Part shown: in pieces, positions 8,541-14,936 of the stretch
How the letters are laid out: each line of letters starts with the position of its first letter
Position numbering within the stretch: position 1 is the stretch's first letter
Source of the DNA: Byssothecium circinans
Taxonomy: Eukaryota > Ascomycota > Dothideomycetes > Pleosporales > Massarinaceae
Direction: 5' to 3'
DNA length: 14,936 nt
NCBI GenBank assembly: GCA_010015675.1
Contig: ML977008.1
Span: 338,598 to 353,533 of the forward strand
The notes under the pieces: generated by a model
Databases searched by the model: none
What the model saw: only the letters and a program-made list of their open reading frames with translations
What the model was told of the DNA's origin: nothing
Translations under genes and position numbers: made by a program

Positions 8541-9639
8541 TCACCACATCCGCGCCACAGGTGCTCTCCAGGTTTCCAGCGTTGGATCAATCAGCGTTTC
8601 GCTTGTCCGTGCTACTTTCGCTGATAATTCTGACATGTCTACTTCTTGGTTATCTGGATCACCTTCCTCCGGCGCGGCACTTTTACGCTTCCGACCACGT
8701 TTCTTCTTATCTGCCTGACCTTCATTTGCCTGTATAGTTGCCTTCGAACAACGACGCTTCCCTTTGCCTTTACCTTTTTTTTTTTTTTGGCAGAGTCCTT
8801 CTTTGCACGTTCCACCCGAGCTGCTTCAAGATCTTCATAGCTCATTATCCTTCCATTTCCATCCTTCCCGGGCTTCCCATGGATATCTGACTTCGTCTTT
8901 CAGCGAGCCTTGGCTTCGTTATTTATATTCTTGAGAAGTCCAATGTAATTCTGGTCAAGGGCGTGTCGGGCGAAGGACCTCTGGGCGGCGTTGGCAAGCT
9001 TCCGAATGAGTCTGTGATAGCGCATTTCACTTTGCTCATCATTACAAGAATTCTGCTTGATTAGGCTAAGCAAACCTGTCACAGGTTCTGATGACACGGG
9101 CGTTGATGGTGTTTAAACTACTTCACTCTGCGTACGTCCGTCTTCGCAAACGGAAACAGCCCGGTCTTAGCCTAACCTGCAAGGATATTCTTCTTGGTCA
9201 TCGCCCTTCCTCTCGCGGGGCTGTATATGGTAGCAAAATGCTCTTTGTTAATATTCGTAAGACCTCTGCAATAAAGTTATTCGACCTAGTCTTGATATGT
9301 CATCTTCAATAGGGCGAAAACCGATAACGTTATAGAGCCGTAGCTTGTCAGAGGTATAAGAGGGTAGTCTACATAGGATAATATTGTTCTTAAAGCAAAA
9401 TTTGAGGACTTTAAGGGTTTTATGTGTTCCGAAGCTATCGCATATTAGTATCCGTAGTCTCTAATAAGCCTAAGCTTTAGTCTAAGGGTTAAATACTTAT
9501 TTTATCTACTCTAGGCTAATATAAGAGTCGTTATAACCTAATTCAGATAGAGCGTACCCCCATCTAGGAGAAGGGTACGTCGTCCAGTTGCTCTAGTAGG
9601 TAGAGGCAGGCTAGATAATCATCAGATTTAAATACTCAC
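8541..9639 (-). pseudogene. Pogo/Fot1-like transposase C, 3' half
   Basis: Reading leftwards from the junction at 9639, one frame carries SNWTTYPSP, ALSELGYNDSYISLE, ILICDSFGTH (second catalytic Asp, codon 9437-9439) and NNIILCRLPSYTS, then LYNVIGF where family members I remember have CDVGVF. The third catalytic Asp is therefore Asn here (codon 9329-9331). The two codons are separated by 35 residues, as in Fot1-type DD35D enzymes. After a shift near 9300 another frame gives NINKEHF, TKKNILAG and KTGLFPF. A further shift leads to SSEPVTGLLSLI and MSYEDLEAARVERAKKD, with a TGA at 8900-8902. Past a run of 14 T at 8775-8788 the frame changes again to KKRGRKRKSAAPE and the usual end WRAPVARMW, stop 8541-8543. 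Damage is heavy between 9320 and 9600 and light near the C-terminus. Its N-terminal continuation is at 11032-11250. Confidence 0.9.
8775..8788 (+). repeat. Run of 14 T inside the pogo C pseudogene
   Basis: In the coding sense this is A14 in the lysine-rich tail. The transposase frame differs on its two sides, so length change by slippage is the likely cause of the frameshift here. Confidence 0.7.
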
Positions 9640-9641
9640 TA

Positions 9642-9675
9642 TAGTGCCAAGACAAAAGTATCCGGACTATCTAAA
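9642..9675 (+). repeat. Tc1/mariner left terminal inverted repeat
   Basis: Starts TAGTGCCAAGACAAAAGTAT and matches the reverse complement of 10996-11029 at 27 of 34 positions. Confidence 0.85.
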
Positions 9676-9756
9676 TTAAGCAAATTATACCTAAACTTTA
9701 ACACTACCTACCACCACTAATCCTTACTTAGTTTACGCGTTTTTTACGTCAAATTA

Positions 9757-10891
9757 ATGGCGCCGCCTTATACTACCCTCCACTAGTCCTTTTTAGGCGA
9801 TATATCGCGTGCGCGCCTATCTAAGAAAGAGCTAAGCCCACACCTACGCGCGGCTATACTTAGCGCGGTCAAGAATCGCGTTAAACCTAAGGTAATCTAG
9901 GATATGTTTTACATTAGTAAATTAACCTACTACGACACTATAAAGAGATAGAATAAGTATAGGAAAATTACCTTATTACCGCGTAAAGGAGCTCTAAAGA
10001 AAATAGATACTTAAGATAAGTATTAACTACTATAGATTATTCGCTAATACCCGCGTATAGAGTACGCAAAGCTAAAAGTAAAGGCTATTAGTATACCTAA
10101 TATTTCCTTAAAAATACTCTCTTACCTACTAAACAAGTATAGTATAAAGAAGTAAACTATAAAACTACGGCTAGCACTTTCTCTATTAGACGCCTGCAAC
10201 TGCCTTAGGTAGGCGCGTCTTAACTACTATAAAAGCTTAGTACGCGTTAAGTTCTCTAACGAGTGCTTAGTAGAGAGAAGACGTGATAAGAAACGCGTAT
10301 AGGTATTTTATACACTATAGTAGAAGTAGTATAAGGAGATAGTTAAAGGTAAAGCTAAGTAATTAGTACTATGCTAAATATTTTAGGCAGCTATTTAGCT
10401 AGGTAGAAGGAGTGAATTAATTACTATAGAACGCGTTAGAGGCTCGCGTGGATACACTTCTACCTTATATACTAATATACTAAAAGATGGCTTACTACCC
10501 TAGAATAAGCTAGAGGAGGAACACTTTAATTAAAAGGAGGAAGAGTATGAGCCCTACTAATTTATGCAGGATAACGCTCTTATCTATAAGTTGCGAGAAA
10601 CCACTAATTAGCTTAACGCACATGAAATTAAGGTTATTGATTAGCCGCCGTACTCACCAGATATTAACCCTATCAAGCATCTCTGGTGGCTGCTAAAGCA
10701 GAAGCTAGTTAAATTATATCTTAACCTTAAAGGCTAGGGCTTTAGAGGAGTTAATAGAGATTACTTTTACTTAATGCGCTTAAGAAGCGTGGAGAGCAAT
10801 ACCATAGGCTAGTATTAATAAGCTTATTAAGAGCGTACCACGGAGGATTTAGGTAGTTATCTAAGCTAGAGGCTGGCAAACAAAGTACTAA
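9757..10891 (+). pseudogene. Tc1/mariner transposase, RIP-degraded
   Basis: ATG at 9757 opens MAPPYTTLH, followed in the same frame by SKKELSPHLRAAILSAVK and YYDTIKR (the HTH region of Ant1/impala-like enzymes as I remember them). The catalytic sites in order are FSNECLVER, with Asn for the first Asp (codon 10258-10260); FMQDNA, with Asp kept (10570-10572); and PPYSPDINPIKHLWW, with Lys for the final Glu (10675-10677). The last two are separated by exactly 34 residues. There are many in-frame stops and one net frameshift between 10678 and 10800, after which the C-terminus reads RGWQTKY and stops at 10889-10891. At about 378 codons it is full-length for the family. The protein is dead: stops, a shift and two of three catalytic residues lost. 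Confidence 0.92.
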
Positions 10892-10995
10892 ATTAATAGA
10901 CTACTATTTACACCCTCCCTGATCACTATTGTAAGCGATTACCTATACAAAACTAATCATGGTGGATATTTTCTGTGGTTGGTAGTTTCCACTTT

Positions 10996-11029
10996 TTTGG
11001 ATGGTCCAGATACTTATGTCCTAGTACTA
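10996..11029 (-). repeat. Tc1/mariner right terminal inverted repeat
   Basis: Its reverse complement starts TAGTACTAGGACATAAGTAT. This end looks less mutated than the left one (TCTGGACCATCC against TCCGGACTATCT). Confidence 0.85.
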
Positions 11030-11031
11030 TA

Positions 11032-11250
11032 CTTGCTGACACACATTTAATGGCAATTACTATTGTGCGCTTTACGCCAGCACCTCTATAGTTCTGTCAA
11101 TCATCCTTACTTCCAAGGACCTTAACAGGGCCAAGCATAGAAAGCATGATGCCTATTTCATCCATATTGTAGACATTCTCTAGCAAGACGACGTCTGTTC
11201 TATGGAGTTTCTGCTCCATCACATCGAATATACTGTTACTGTTGAGGAAG
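11032..11250 (-). pseudogene. Pogo/Fot1-like transposase C, 5' part of the DDE domain
   Basis: On the minus strand it reads NSIFDVMEQKLHRTD, ENVYNMDEIGIMLSMLG (first catalytic Asp, codon 11160-11162), then VKVLGSKDD, a TGA stop, NYRGAGVKRT and IAIKCVSA before the TA at 11030-11031. The frame continues exactly in the 3' half (9639 downward) once the Tc1/mariner element and one TA are removed. The N-terminal DNA-binding region is not recognisable upstream, so this copy is truncated or diverged on its 5' side. The similarity fades near 11250. It is much less mutated than the 9320-9600 part of the same gene. Confidence 0.88.
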
Positions 11251-11764
11251 GAGCGGGGAGAAACCAGCAGCCTTCATGGCTGTGTGCTAATAATAGAACA
11301 GGACAGGTGGCTGATTCAAAGAACATGCTCGAACAAAGGATCACATGATGTATATCACGTGAATTTTCTATACGGCATGACAAAGCTTTTCCTAACGCGC
11401 TAAACTATCACACCGAATCACGCCAATCATTTCTTTGCGGATTGCCAACCACAGATTATTTCCTAGTAGCTAAGGTGAGGAAGCTGAGCTCCCTTGCTCA
11501 GAGCTTCCTTCTAGACCTCCGAATCTCGAATACAGGCCGAGATTCCGGCTCAAACCCAGGTGGGATACTGAGGCATGAAACGTCGTCACGCGTATATCGA
11601 TTGATGGTAACCGCAATCCTGCGTAATTTTCCAGCTAGGTCTTATCAATACATAGATTATTAGCAGAAGAGAAGGATATCAACGTTTAACTTTCAGATAG
11701 ATTCGCAAGTCAGCATTTAAAATATTTGCTTAGAGAATGTTGTTCCGCTACGAAGGGATGTACG
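11251..11764. other. Stretch without a recognised gene
   Basis: If pogo C extends to the terminal repeat at 11765-11807, its N-terminal HTH should lie here on the minus strand, but I do not see one in any frame I read. The plus-strand frame at 11442-11663 has no family features. Confidence 0.35.
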
Positions 11765-11807
11765 TTGGCCGCTTTAATAGTGTGGCCGCTTTAATGGTGC
11801 TTTGCGT
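11765..11807 (-). repeat. Isolated pogo-type right end: leader plus two 17-nt units
   Basis: On the minus strand, after TA (11809-11808), it reads leader ACGCAAAGC, unit 1 ACCATTAAAGCGGCCAC and unit 2 ACTATTAAAGCGGCCAA. It resembles the forward-facing ends at 14755 and 14889. By its layout the element lies to the left. It could be the 5' end of pogo C (distance to 8541 minus the Tc1 insertion is about 1.9 kb, a normal Fot1-like size), but the coding link is missing. Confidence 0.6.
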
Positions 11808-11809
11808 TA

Positions 11810-12105
11810 GTTAACTTTATTATAGTAGGGAGTACTGCTAGCATGCCCCTACGCAGGTCTTCCTGCTACACATAGAGGGATAGTACCTGTAGAGAACGAA
11901 TTCACAGTGACAAAAAAAGTTTAGAGGAAGAAGAAATGCGGAAATTGAAGCAGCGGCAGGCAAGTTTTCAATGTGAGCTTTTGAAAATTGTGAAAGTACA
12001 TGATGCTATTCCATTATGATAATATCCACATATTGTGAGGGATAAAGTGTGAGTGTGGGCGGCTGGTTTTCTGTAGCAAATGACCCACGTCCAAGCATAC
12101 CGTCT
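11810..12105. other. 3' flank of the APH-like gene, nothing else recognised
   Basis: No gene seen. No exact AATAAA stands close behind the APH-like stop on the minus strand. Confidence 0.4.
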
Positions 12106-13428
12106 TTACTCTGAAGACAAATCCTCCCACTCACTGAGAATGTCTTCAGCTTCTTGGACTGCCTGACCCGAGAACATGCCACCCTTCAGAATTGCAAACA
12201 TGCGCCTCGCAAGCATAGCCTCAGGTGCAAAAGCAAACTTCTTGAACTCTTCAGAAGCTTCAGCTTCAAAGACGCGCTTGAGTGCTTTTTCCTTCTCGCC
12301 CTCGGGCTCCACGGTAGCCTTATCTTCGTCGTCTTCCTCGTAACTGTCCACGTCATCATCGGTCCACAGCCAGAAGGGCGCGCGATAGGCCATGAATTTA
12401 GGAGCGAATACAGCAGTATCCCAGTCTAGGACTCCAGTGACTTCTACAGTAGCGCTGTCTTTGACGTCAACAAGGAAATTGTAGCCTAGAAGATCGCCGT
12501 GAGCGAGACAAAATGGGCCATCGAGAAAGCCGCGCTCGTGGAGAGACTTCGAGATCTCAGAAAACCCATCCCAGACATGATCCCAACAGACACCTGCACT
12601 AATTTGGTACTCGCGCCAGCGCTCACATTGCTCGAGCATGAATGACAGCGGATCTTGCGGCATTGCGGGCCAGGTGTTCGGCTTGGAGAAATCTTCGGAC
12701 GTGGTTCCGCGGTGTGGGACGCAGAATTTCTCGATATGGACATCGGACGATTGAGCTGTGGAGAGATTGTCAAGGGACATCTCACCGGCGGATAGAGAGG
12801 TGAAGGCAGCAATTGTTGAGCTGATTTCAGTGACGCTTTTTGCGACACACTTCCACTGCTCGAGATTTAGCTCGTCCGCCACAGCAGATAAGTTATGGCC
12901 AGGTAGTTGCTCTTGGAGCATGTAGGGCTTCCCGAGAGCGTTGTGTTTTGTAACATCGTACTTGACGACCTTTGGTGTTGGCAGTGGGAGGCGTGAGGCG
13001 ATGACGTTCAACGCTGCGACTTCCCATTCCAAAGCGTTAACATCAAAACGTGGAATGCGAAGGATGTACTTTGTCGAGCCATCCTGTTTGTTCGATGATC
13101 GTCGCCGTTGGAAGTATCTTGCGATCCATTTTGGGACGAATTTCCTTGTTCTTGGGGGAGACACTGTTAGGCCGATAACGCGATTGGAGGAACCGCCCTT
13201 CATGCGATCGATTGCAATCGTCGACCCTTGGGGAAAGATTTCTGCTGCGAGCTGAGCGACTTTGGTCTGGAAAGTTTCGAAGGCCTCATGGTCAACATGA
13301 TCGTAGGCAATGGTCGAAGTTTCAGAGGCAGAGTCGTCTTCTGTGTTGTTGTTGCCGCGGGGCAAATTGCTGTATGTAGCATCGACTGTCCCGAGTGACA
13401 CGGAAACGTAATCTTGGGTAGGCCCCAT
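12106..13428 (-). CDS. APH/protein-kinase-like phosphotransferase, 440 aa, intact
   Basis: The kinase-fold signatures of the aminoglycoside phosphotransferase family (APH, fungal branch) are present: a glycine-rich loop GGSSNRVIGLTV (78-89), YILRIPRF (121-128) at the place of the ATP-binding strand, the catalytic loop LAHGDLLGYNFLVD (308-321; His310, Asp312, Asn317) and the metal-binding VLDWD (333-337). A basic insertion (about 91-119, RRRSSNK) lies between loop and strand, and Arg124 or Arg127 stands near where many kinases have Lys. An acidic stretch (357-383) follows the core. Fungal members usually have unknown small-molecule or protein substrates, so antibiotic resistance should not be assumed. 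The ATG at 13428 has A at -3 (ACAATG) and the frame ends at 12106. It has no stops or RIP damage. No obvious partner gene is adjacent. Confidence 0.88.
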   Translation of the reverse strand: MGPTQDYVSVSLGTVDATYSNLPRGNNNTEDDSASETSTIAYDHVDHEAFETFQTKVAQLAAEIFPQGSTIAIDRMKGGSSNRVIGLTVSPPRTRKFVPKWIARYFQRRRSSNKQDGSTKYILRIPRFDVNALEWEVAALNVIASRLPLPTPKVVKYDVTKHNALGKPYMLQEQLPGHNLSAVADELNLEQWKCVAKSVTEISSTIAAFTSLSAGEMSLDNLSTAQSSDVHIEKFCVPHRGTTSEDFSKPNTWPAMPQDPLSFMLEQCERWREYQISAGVCWDHVWDGFSEISKSLHERGFLDGPFCLAHGDLLGYNFLVDVKDSATVEVTGVLDWDTAVFAPKFMAYRAPFWLWTDDDVDSYEEDDEDKATVEPEGEKEKALKRVFEAEASEEFKKFAFAPEAMLARRMFAILKGGMFSGQAVQEAEDILSEWEDLSSE

Positions 13429-14024
13429 TGTTTGCGCTTGCGACGACGTTTTTGGTTGAGATGTAGTTGATGTGGAAGTGGTGTTGAGAATTGTGAGTTT
13501 GAGTAGAAGTGCTCGTCGTAGGTTTTATCTTAATGCGCTACTACACAAAGAGTTTTACACAAAGAGCCTGTGTAAGGTGTTCGATGTCTCATCATTAGCG
13601 TCTAAGCCACATATCACCATTAGGAAAAAGAATTTCTTTCTTTCAAGGCTGGCACCTAAGCTCATTGGCGGAAACAAAAACAAAGCAGGTGTATTTGAAT
13701 AAAGAGATCCTGAGTGCCCTTTCTTCGTTTTCACATGACTCAAAGCAATATACAATGTTCATAGCAGCTTTTCCTCTGAGTCTTTAAAGTTTCTTTCATA
13801 TATGGCGTTGCGAGGTTATAATTACACAAACTTGTCTGTGCTCATTGTGTTAGACGGAATATTAAAGTGAGCTCACCCACCGACTAAGACTAAGGAAAAT
13901 AACATCCTCTCCATTTACTCAATCTCAACCTAGAACGTTGATATTGCGTCCTGAATTTATTTAACACTACTCTCGAACAACACGATAGATCAACTAGCCA
14001 GGTGTCTTAAGATAGATCATCGCA
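13429..14024. other. Divergent intergenic region between the APH-like and Cys-rich genes
   Basis: The two genes are transcribed away from each other, so this 596-bp stretch should hold both promoters. An 11-nt direct repeat, TACACAAAGAG, occurs at 13542-13552 and 13556-13566 (period 14), about 115 bp upstream of the APH-like start. A TTTATTTAA stretch near 13957 lies about 60 bp before the Cys-rich start. The short frames at 13472-13755 have no family features. Confidence 0.45.
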
Positions 14025-14399
14025 ATGGGTAAAAACAATACCAAAACGAAACACCACTGCCCAGGCATGAATTGCTGGGTTGGTGATGTCTCCCCCGGTG
14101 GATGCCGACAAGTTTCGCTCCCAGGCGGCATAAACTACTGTGGAAAACACGAGATTCCATGCCGCAATGGTTGCAAAAACTGGTACCATTTATTGAGCCA
14201 AGATGGGTGTCTTTCCTGCGAGGCCAGATGGATGAAAGAGGCGGCAAATGCAAGGAAGGGAAAAAATGCCGAACGTGAGGACGCAACGAAGGTGAAAGAC
14301 GACGACTTTTTCAACCCTGGTAAGGAAAGGAAGAAGCCAAAGAAGCAACATTGTCCCGATAGTGCCAGTCTGGGCTGGGGCTTCAGACAAAATCTGTAA
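14025..14399 (+). CDS. Small cysteine-rich, probably zinc-binding protein, 124 aa
   Basis: I do not recognise a named family with certainty. Residues 10-65 hold Cys at 12, 17, 27, 39, 46, 50, 62 and 65 with His10, His11, His42 and His55, including HCPGMNC, YCGKHEIPC and CLSC. The spacing suggests two or more zinc sites. The tail (about 70-110) is rich in Lys, Arg, Asp and Glu (KERKKPKK) and could be a nuclear localisation signal. There is no signal peptide or membrane segment, so it is not a secreted effector of the usual cysteine-rich kind. The start ATGGGT follows CGCA. The frame is open with no damage. It lies just left of a stack of transposon ends. I favour a lineage-specific zinc-binding protein; a host-derived passenger of a transposon is possible but unsupported. 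Confidence 0.6.
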   Translation: MGKNNTKTKHHCPGMNCWVGDVSPGGCRQVSLPGGINYCGKHEIPCRNGCKNWYHLLSQDGCLSCEARWMKEAANARKGKNAEREDATKVKDDDFFNPGKERKKPKKQHCPDSASLGWGFRQNL

Positions 14400-14562
14400 C
14401 TATCAATCGCGGAAACCCTAGCCACGAAGTTCTAAGGTCAAGTGGCGCCCATCAACACACCTTGTAATTGCGCTAGTCCTACGATAATTTTTAGTATGGT
14501 GCAGTATGTTCATGGTGCCAACTCAGAATATGTTGTCCAACACTATAAATAATACAATAATA
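14400..14562. other. 3' flank of the Cys-rich gene
   Basis: No gene or clear signal. The sequence is AT-rich toward 14540-14562, just before the first transposon end. Confidence 0.4.
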
Positions 14563-14605
14563 ACGTCTCTTACCGCATCGCGAGACACACGGTGTAGCGA
14601 GACAC
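14563..14605 (+). repeat. Pogo-type left end 1: leader plus two 17-nt units
   Basis: After TA at 14561-14562: leader ACGTCTCTT, unit 1 ACCGCATCGCGAGACAC, unit 2 ACGGTGTAGCGAGACAC (shared GCGAGACAC). The layout matches the ends of elements A and B, but the sequence is different. The element would extend to the right. Confidence 0.6.
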
Positions 14606-14754
14606 CATTATAATAAAGACACCGAAAGTCCTCCTCTCGCTAAGAAATAAAGCTATATAAAATGGAATAACGTCCATCACTGTTGGGCGAAAAACACCCC
14701 ACGACGAAATTAACCGAGCTTCCGAACATCATAATTTTTTGTAACATGACTGTA

Positions 14755-14797
14755 ACGTAAAGCACCATCGAAGCGCGCACACCATCGAAGCGCGCAG
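14755..14797 (+). repeat. Pogo-type left end 2: leader plus two 17-nt units
   Basis: After TA at 14753-14754: leader ACGTAAAGC, unit 1 ACCATCGAAGCGCGCAC, unit 2 ACCATCGAAGCGCGCAG. The two units differ only at the last base. Confidence 0.7.
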
Positions 14798-14888
14798 AAA
14801 TGCTTGGCGGAAAATCAAATATTCAACCCTTAATAACAATTTAAATAATAGAGCTATTAAGCTGAAATTTTAAATACAGCTATATATA

Positions 14889-14931
14889 ACGTAAAGCACC
14901 ACCGAACCGCCCACACCACCGAACCGCTCAA
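14889..14931 (+). repeat. Pogo-type left end 3: leader plus two 17-nt units, at the window edge
   Basis: After TA at 14887-14888: leader ACGTAAAGC, unit 1 ACCACCGAACCGCCCAC, unit 2 ACCACCGAACCGCTCAA. It shares its leader with end 2 and has changed units. The element body is outside the window. Confidence 0.7.
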
Positions 14932-14936
14932 AAGCT

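Larger units (their letters stand above)
9642..11029 (+). mobile_element. Tc1/mariner-like transposon, 1388 bp, inserted in pogo C, inactivated
   Basis: The ends are imperfect inverted repeats (27 of 34 positions equal; six of seven differences are transitions) flanked by TA at 9640-9641 and 11030-11031. The plus-strand transposase has a DD34E layout. Removing the element with one TA copy joins the two halves of the pogo C transposase in frame, so the boundaries are well supported. The sequence is rich in TA and full of stops, typical of RIP. Confidence 0.93.

Noticed and set aside
11520..11580. Possible tRNA fragment (GGCTCAAACCC resembling a T-arm)
   Set aside because: The arms do not pair and no acceptor stem or anticodon arm could be found on either strand.
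12154..13255. Plus-strand frames of about 90-105 codons inside the APH-like gene
   Set aside because: They are antisense to a well-supported coding frame and have no features of their own.
14017..14425. Minus-strand frames opposite the Cys-rich gene
   Set aside because: The plus-strand frame has regular Cys/His spacing and a plausible start; the minus frames have neither.
11765..14797. Inverted copies at 11765-11807 and 14755-14797 as the two ends of a 3-kb element carrying the APH-like and Cys-rich genes
   Set aside because: In both copies the TA and leader face the genes, so by comparison with elements A and B the genes lie outside the elements. The sequences beyond the unit ends also show no matching duplication.

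Overview
The window looks like an accessory, transposon-rich stretch of a filamentous ascomycete genome (Pezizomycotina). The evidence is a HET-domain gene, DNA transposons of three superfamilies of the kind common in such fungi (pogo/Fot1-like, hAT, Tc1/mariner), a fungal-type 56-nt intron, and heavy C-to-T/G-to-A decay typical of repeat-induced point mutation (RIP). I cannot name the species.

Layout. 1-1029: two related pogo/Fot1-like elements on the minus strand, A inserted at a TA inside the transposase frame of B, both running off the left edge. 1030-1774: no recognisable gene, then the leader of the HET gene. 1775-4150: an intact HET-domain gene with a poly(A) signal. 4183-4717: nothing recognised. 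4726-7783: a complete hAT element with perfect 18-bp terminal inverted repeats, a perfect 8-bp target duplication (GTCAGAGC), subterminal repeat arrays and a badly RIP-damaged transposase gene whose frame is restored by one intron. 7792-8540: nothing recognised. 8541-11250: a minus-strand pogo-type transposase pseudogene (C), split at a TA by a plus-strand Tc1/mariner element (9642-11029), itself dead. 11765-11807: an isolated pogo-type right end. 12106-13428: an intact APH/protein-kinase-like gene on the minus strand. 14025-14399: a small intact cysteine-rich protein gene. 14563-14936: three pogo-type left ends in a row, all facing right and the last cut by the window edge.

Three genes look alive: HET, the APH-like kinase and the Cys-rich protein. 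They show no RIP damage, whereas the transposons between them have lost catalytic residues. Nothing in their arrangement shows that the three act together.

The most interesting cross-cutting signal is in the transposon ends. Six separate ends, with three unrelated leader sequences, share one plan: TA, a 9-nt leader beginning ACG(T/C), then two 17-nt direct repeats. Seventeen bp is also the length of the CENP-B box bound by the pogo-derived protein CENP-B. I found no CRISPR array, tRNA or rRNA.
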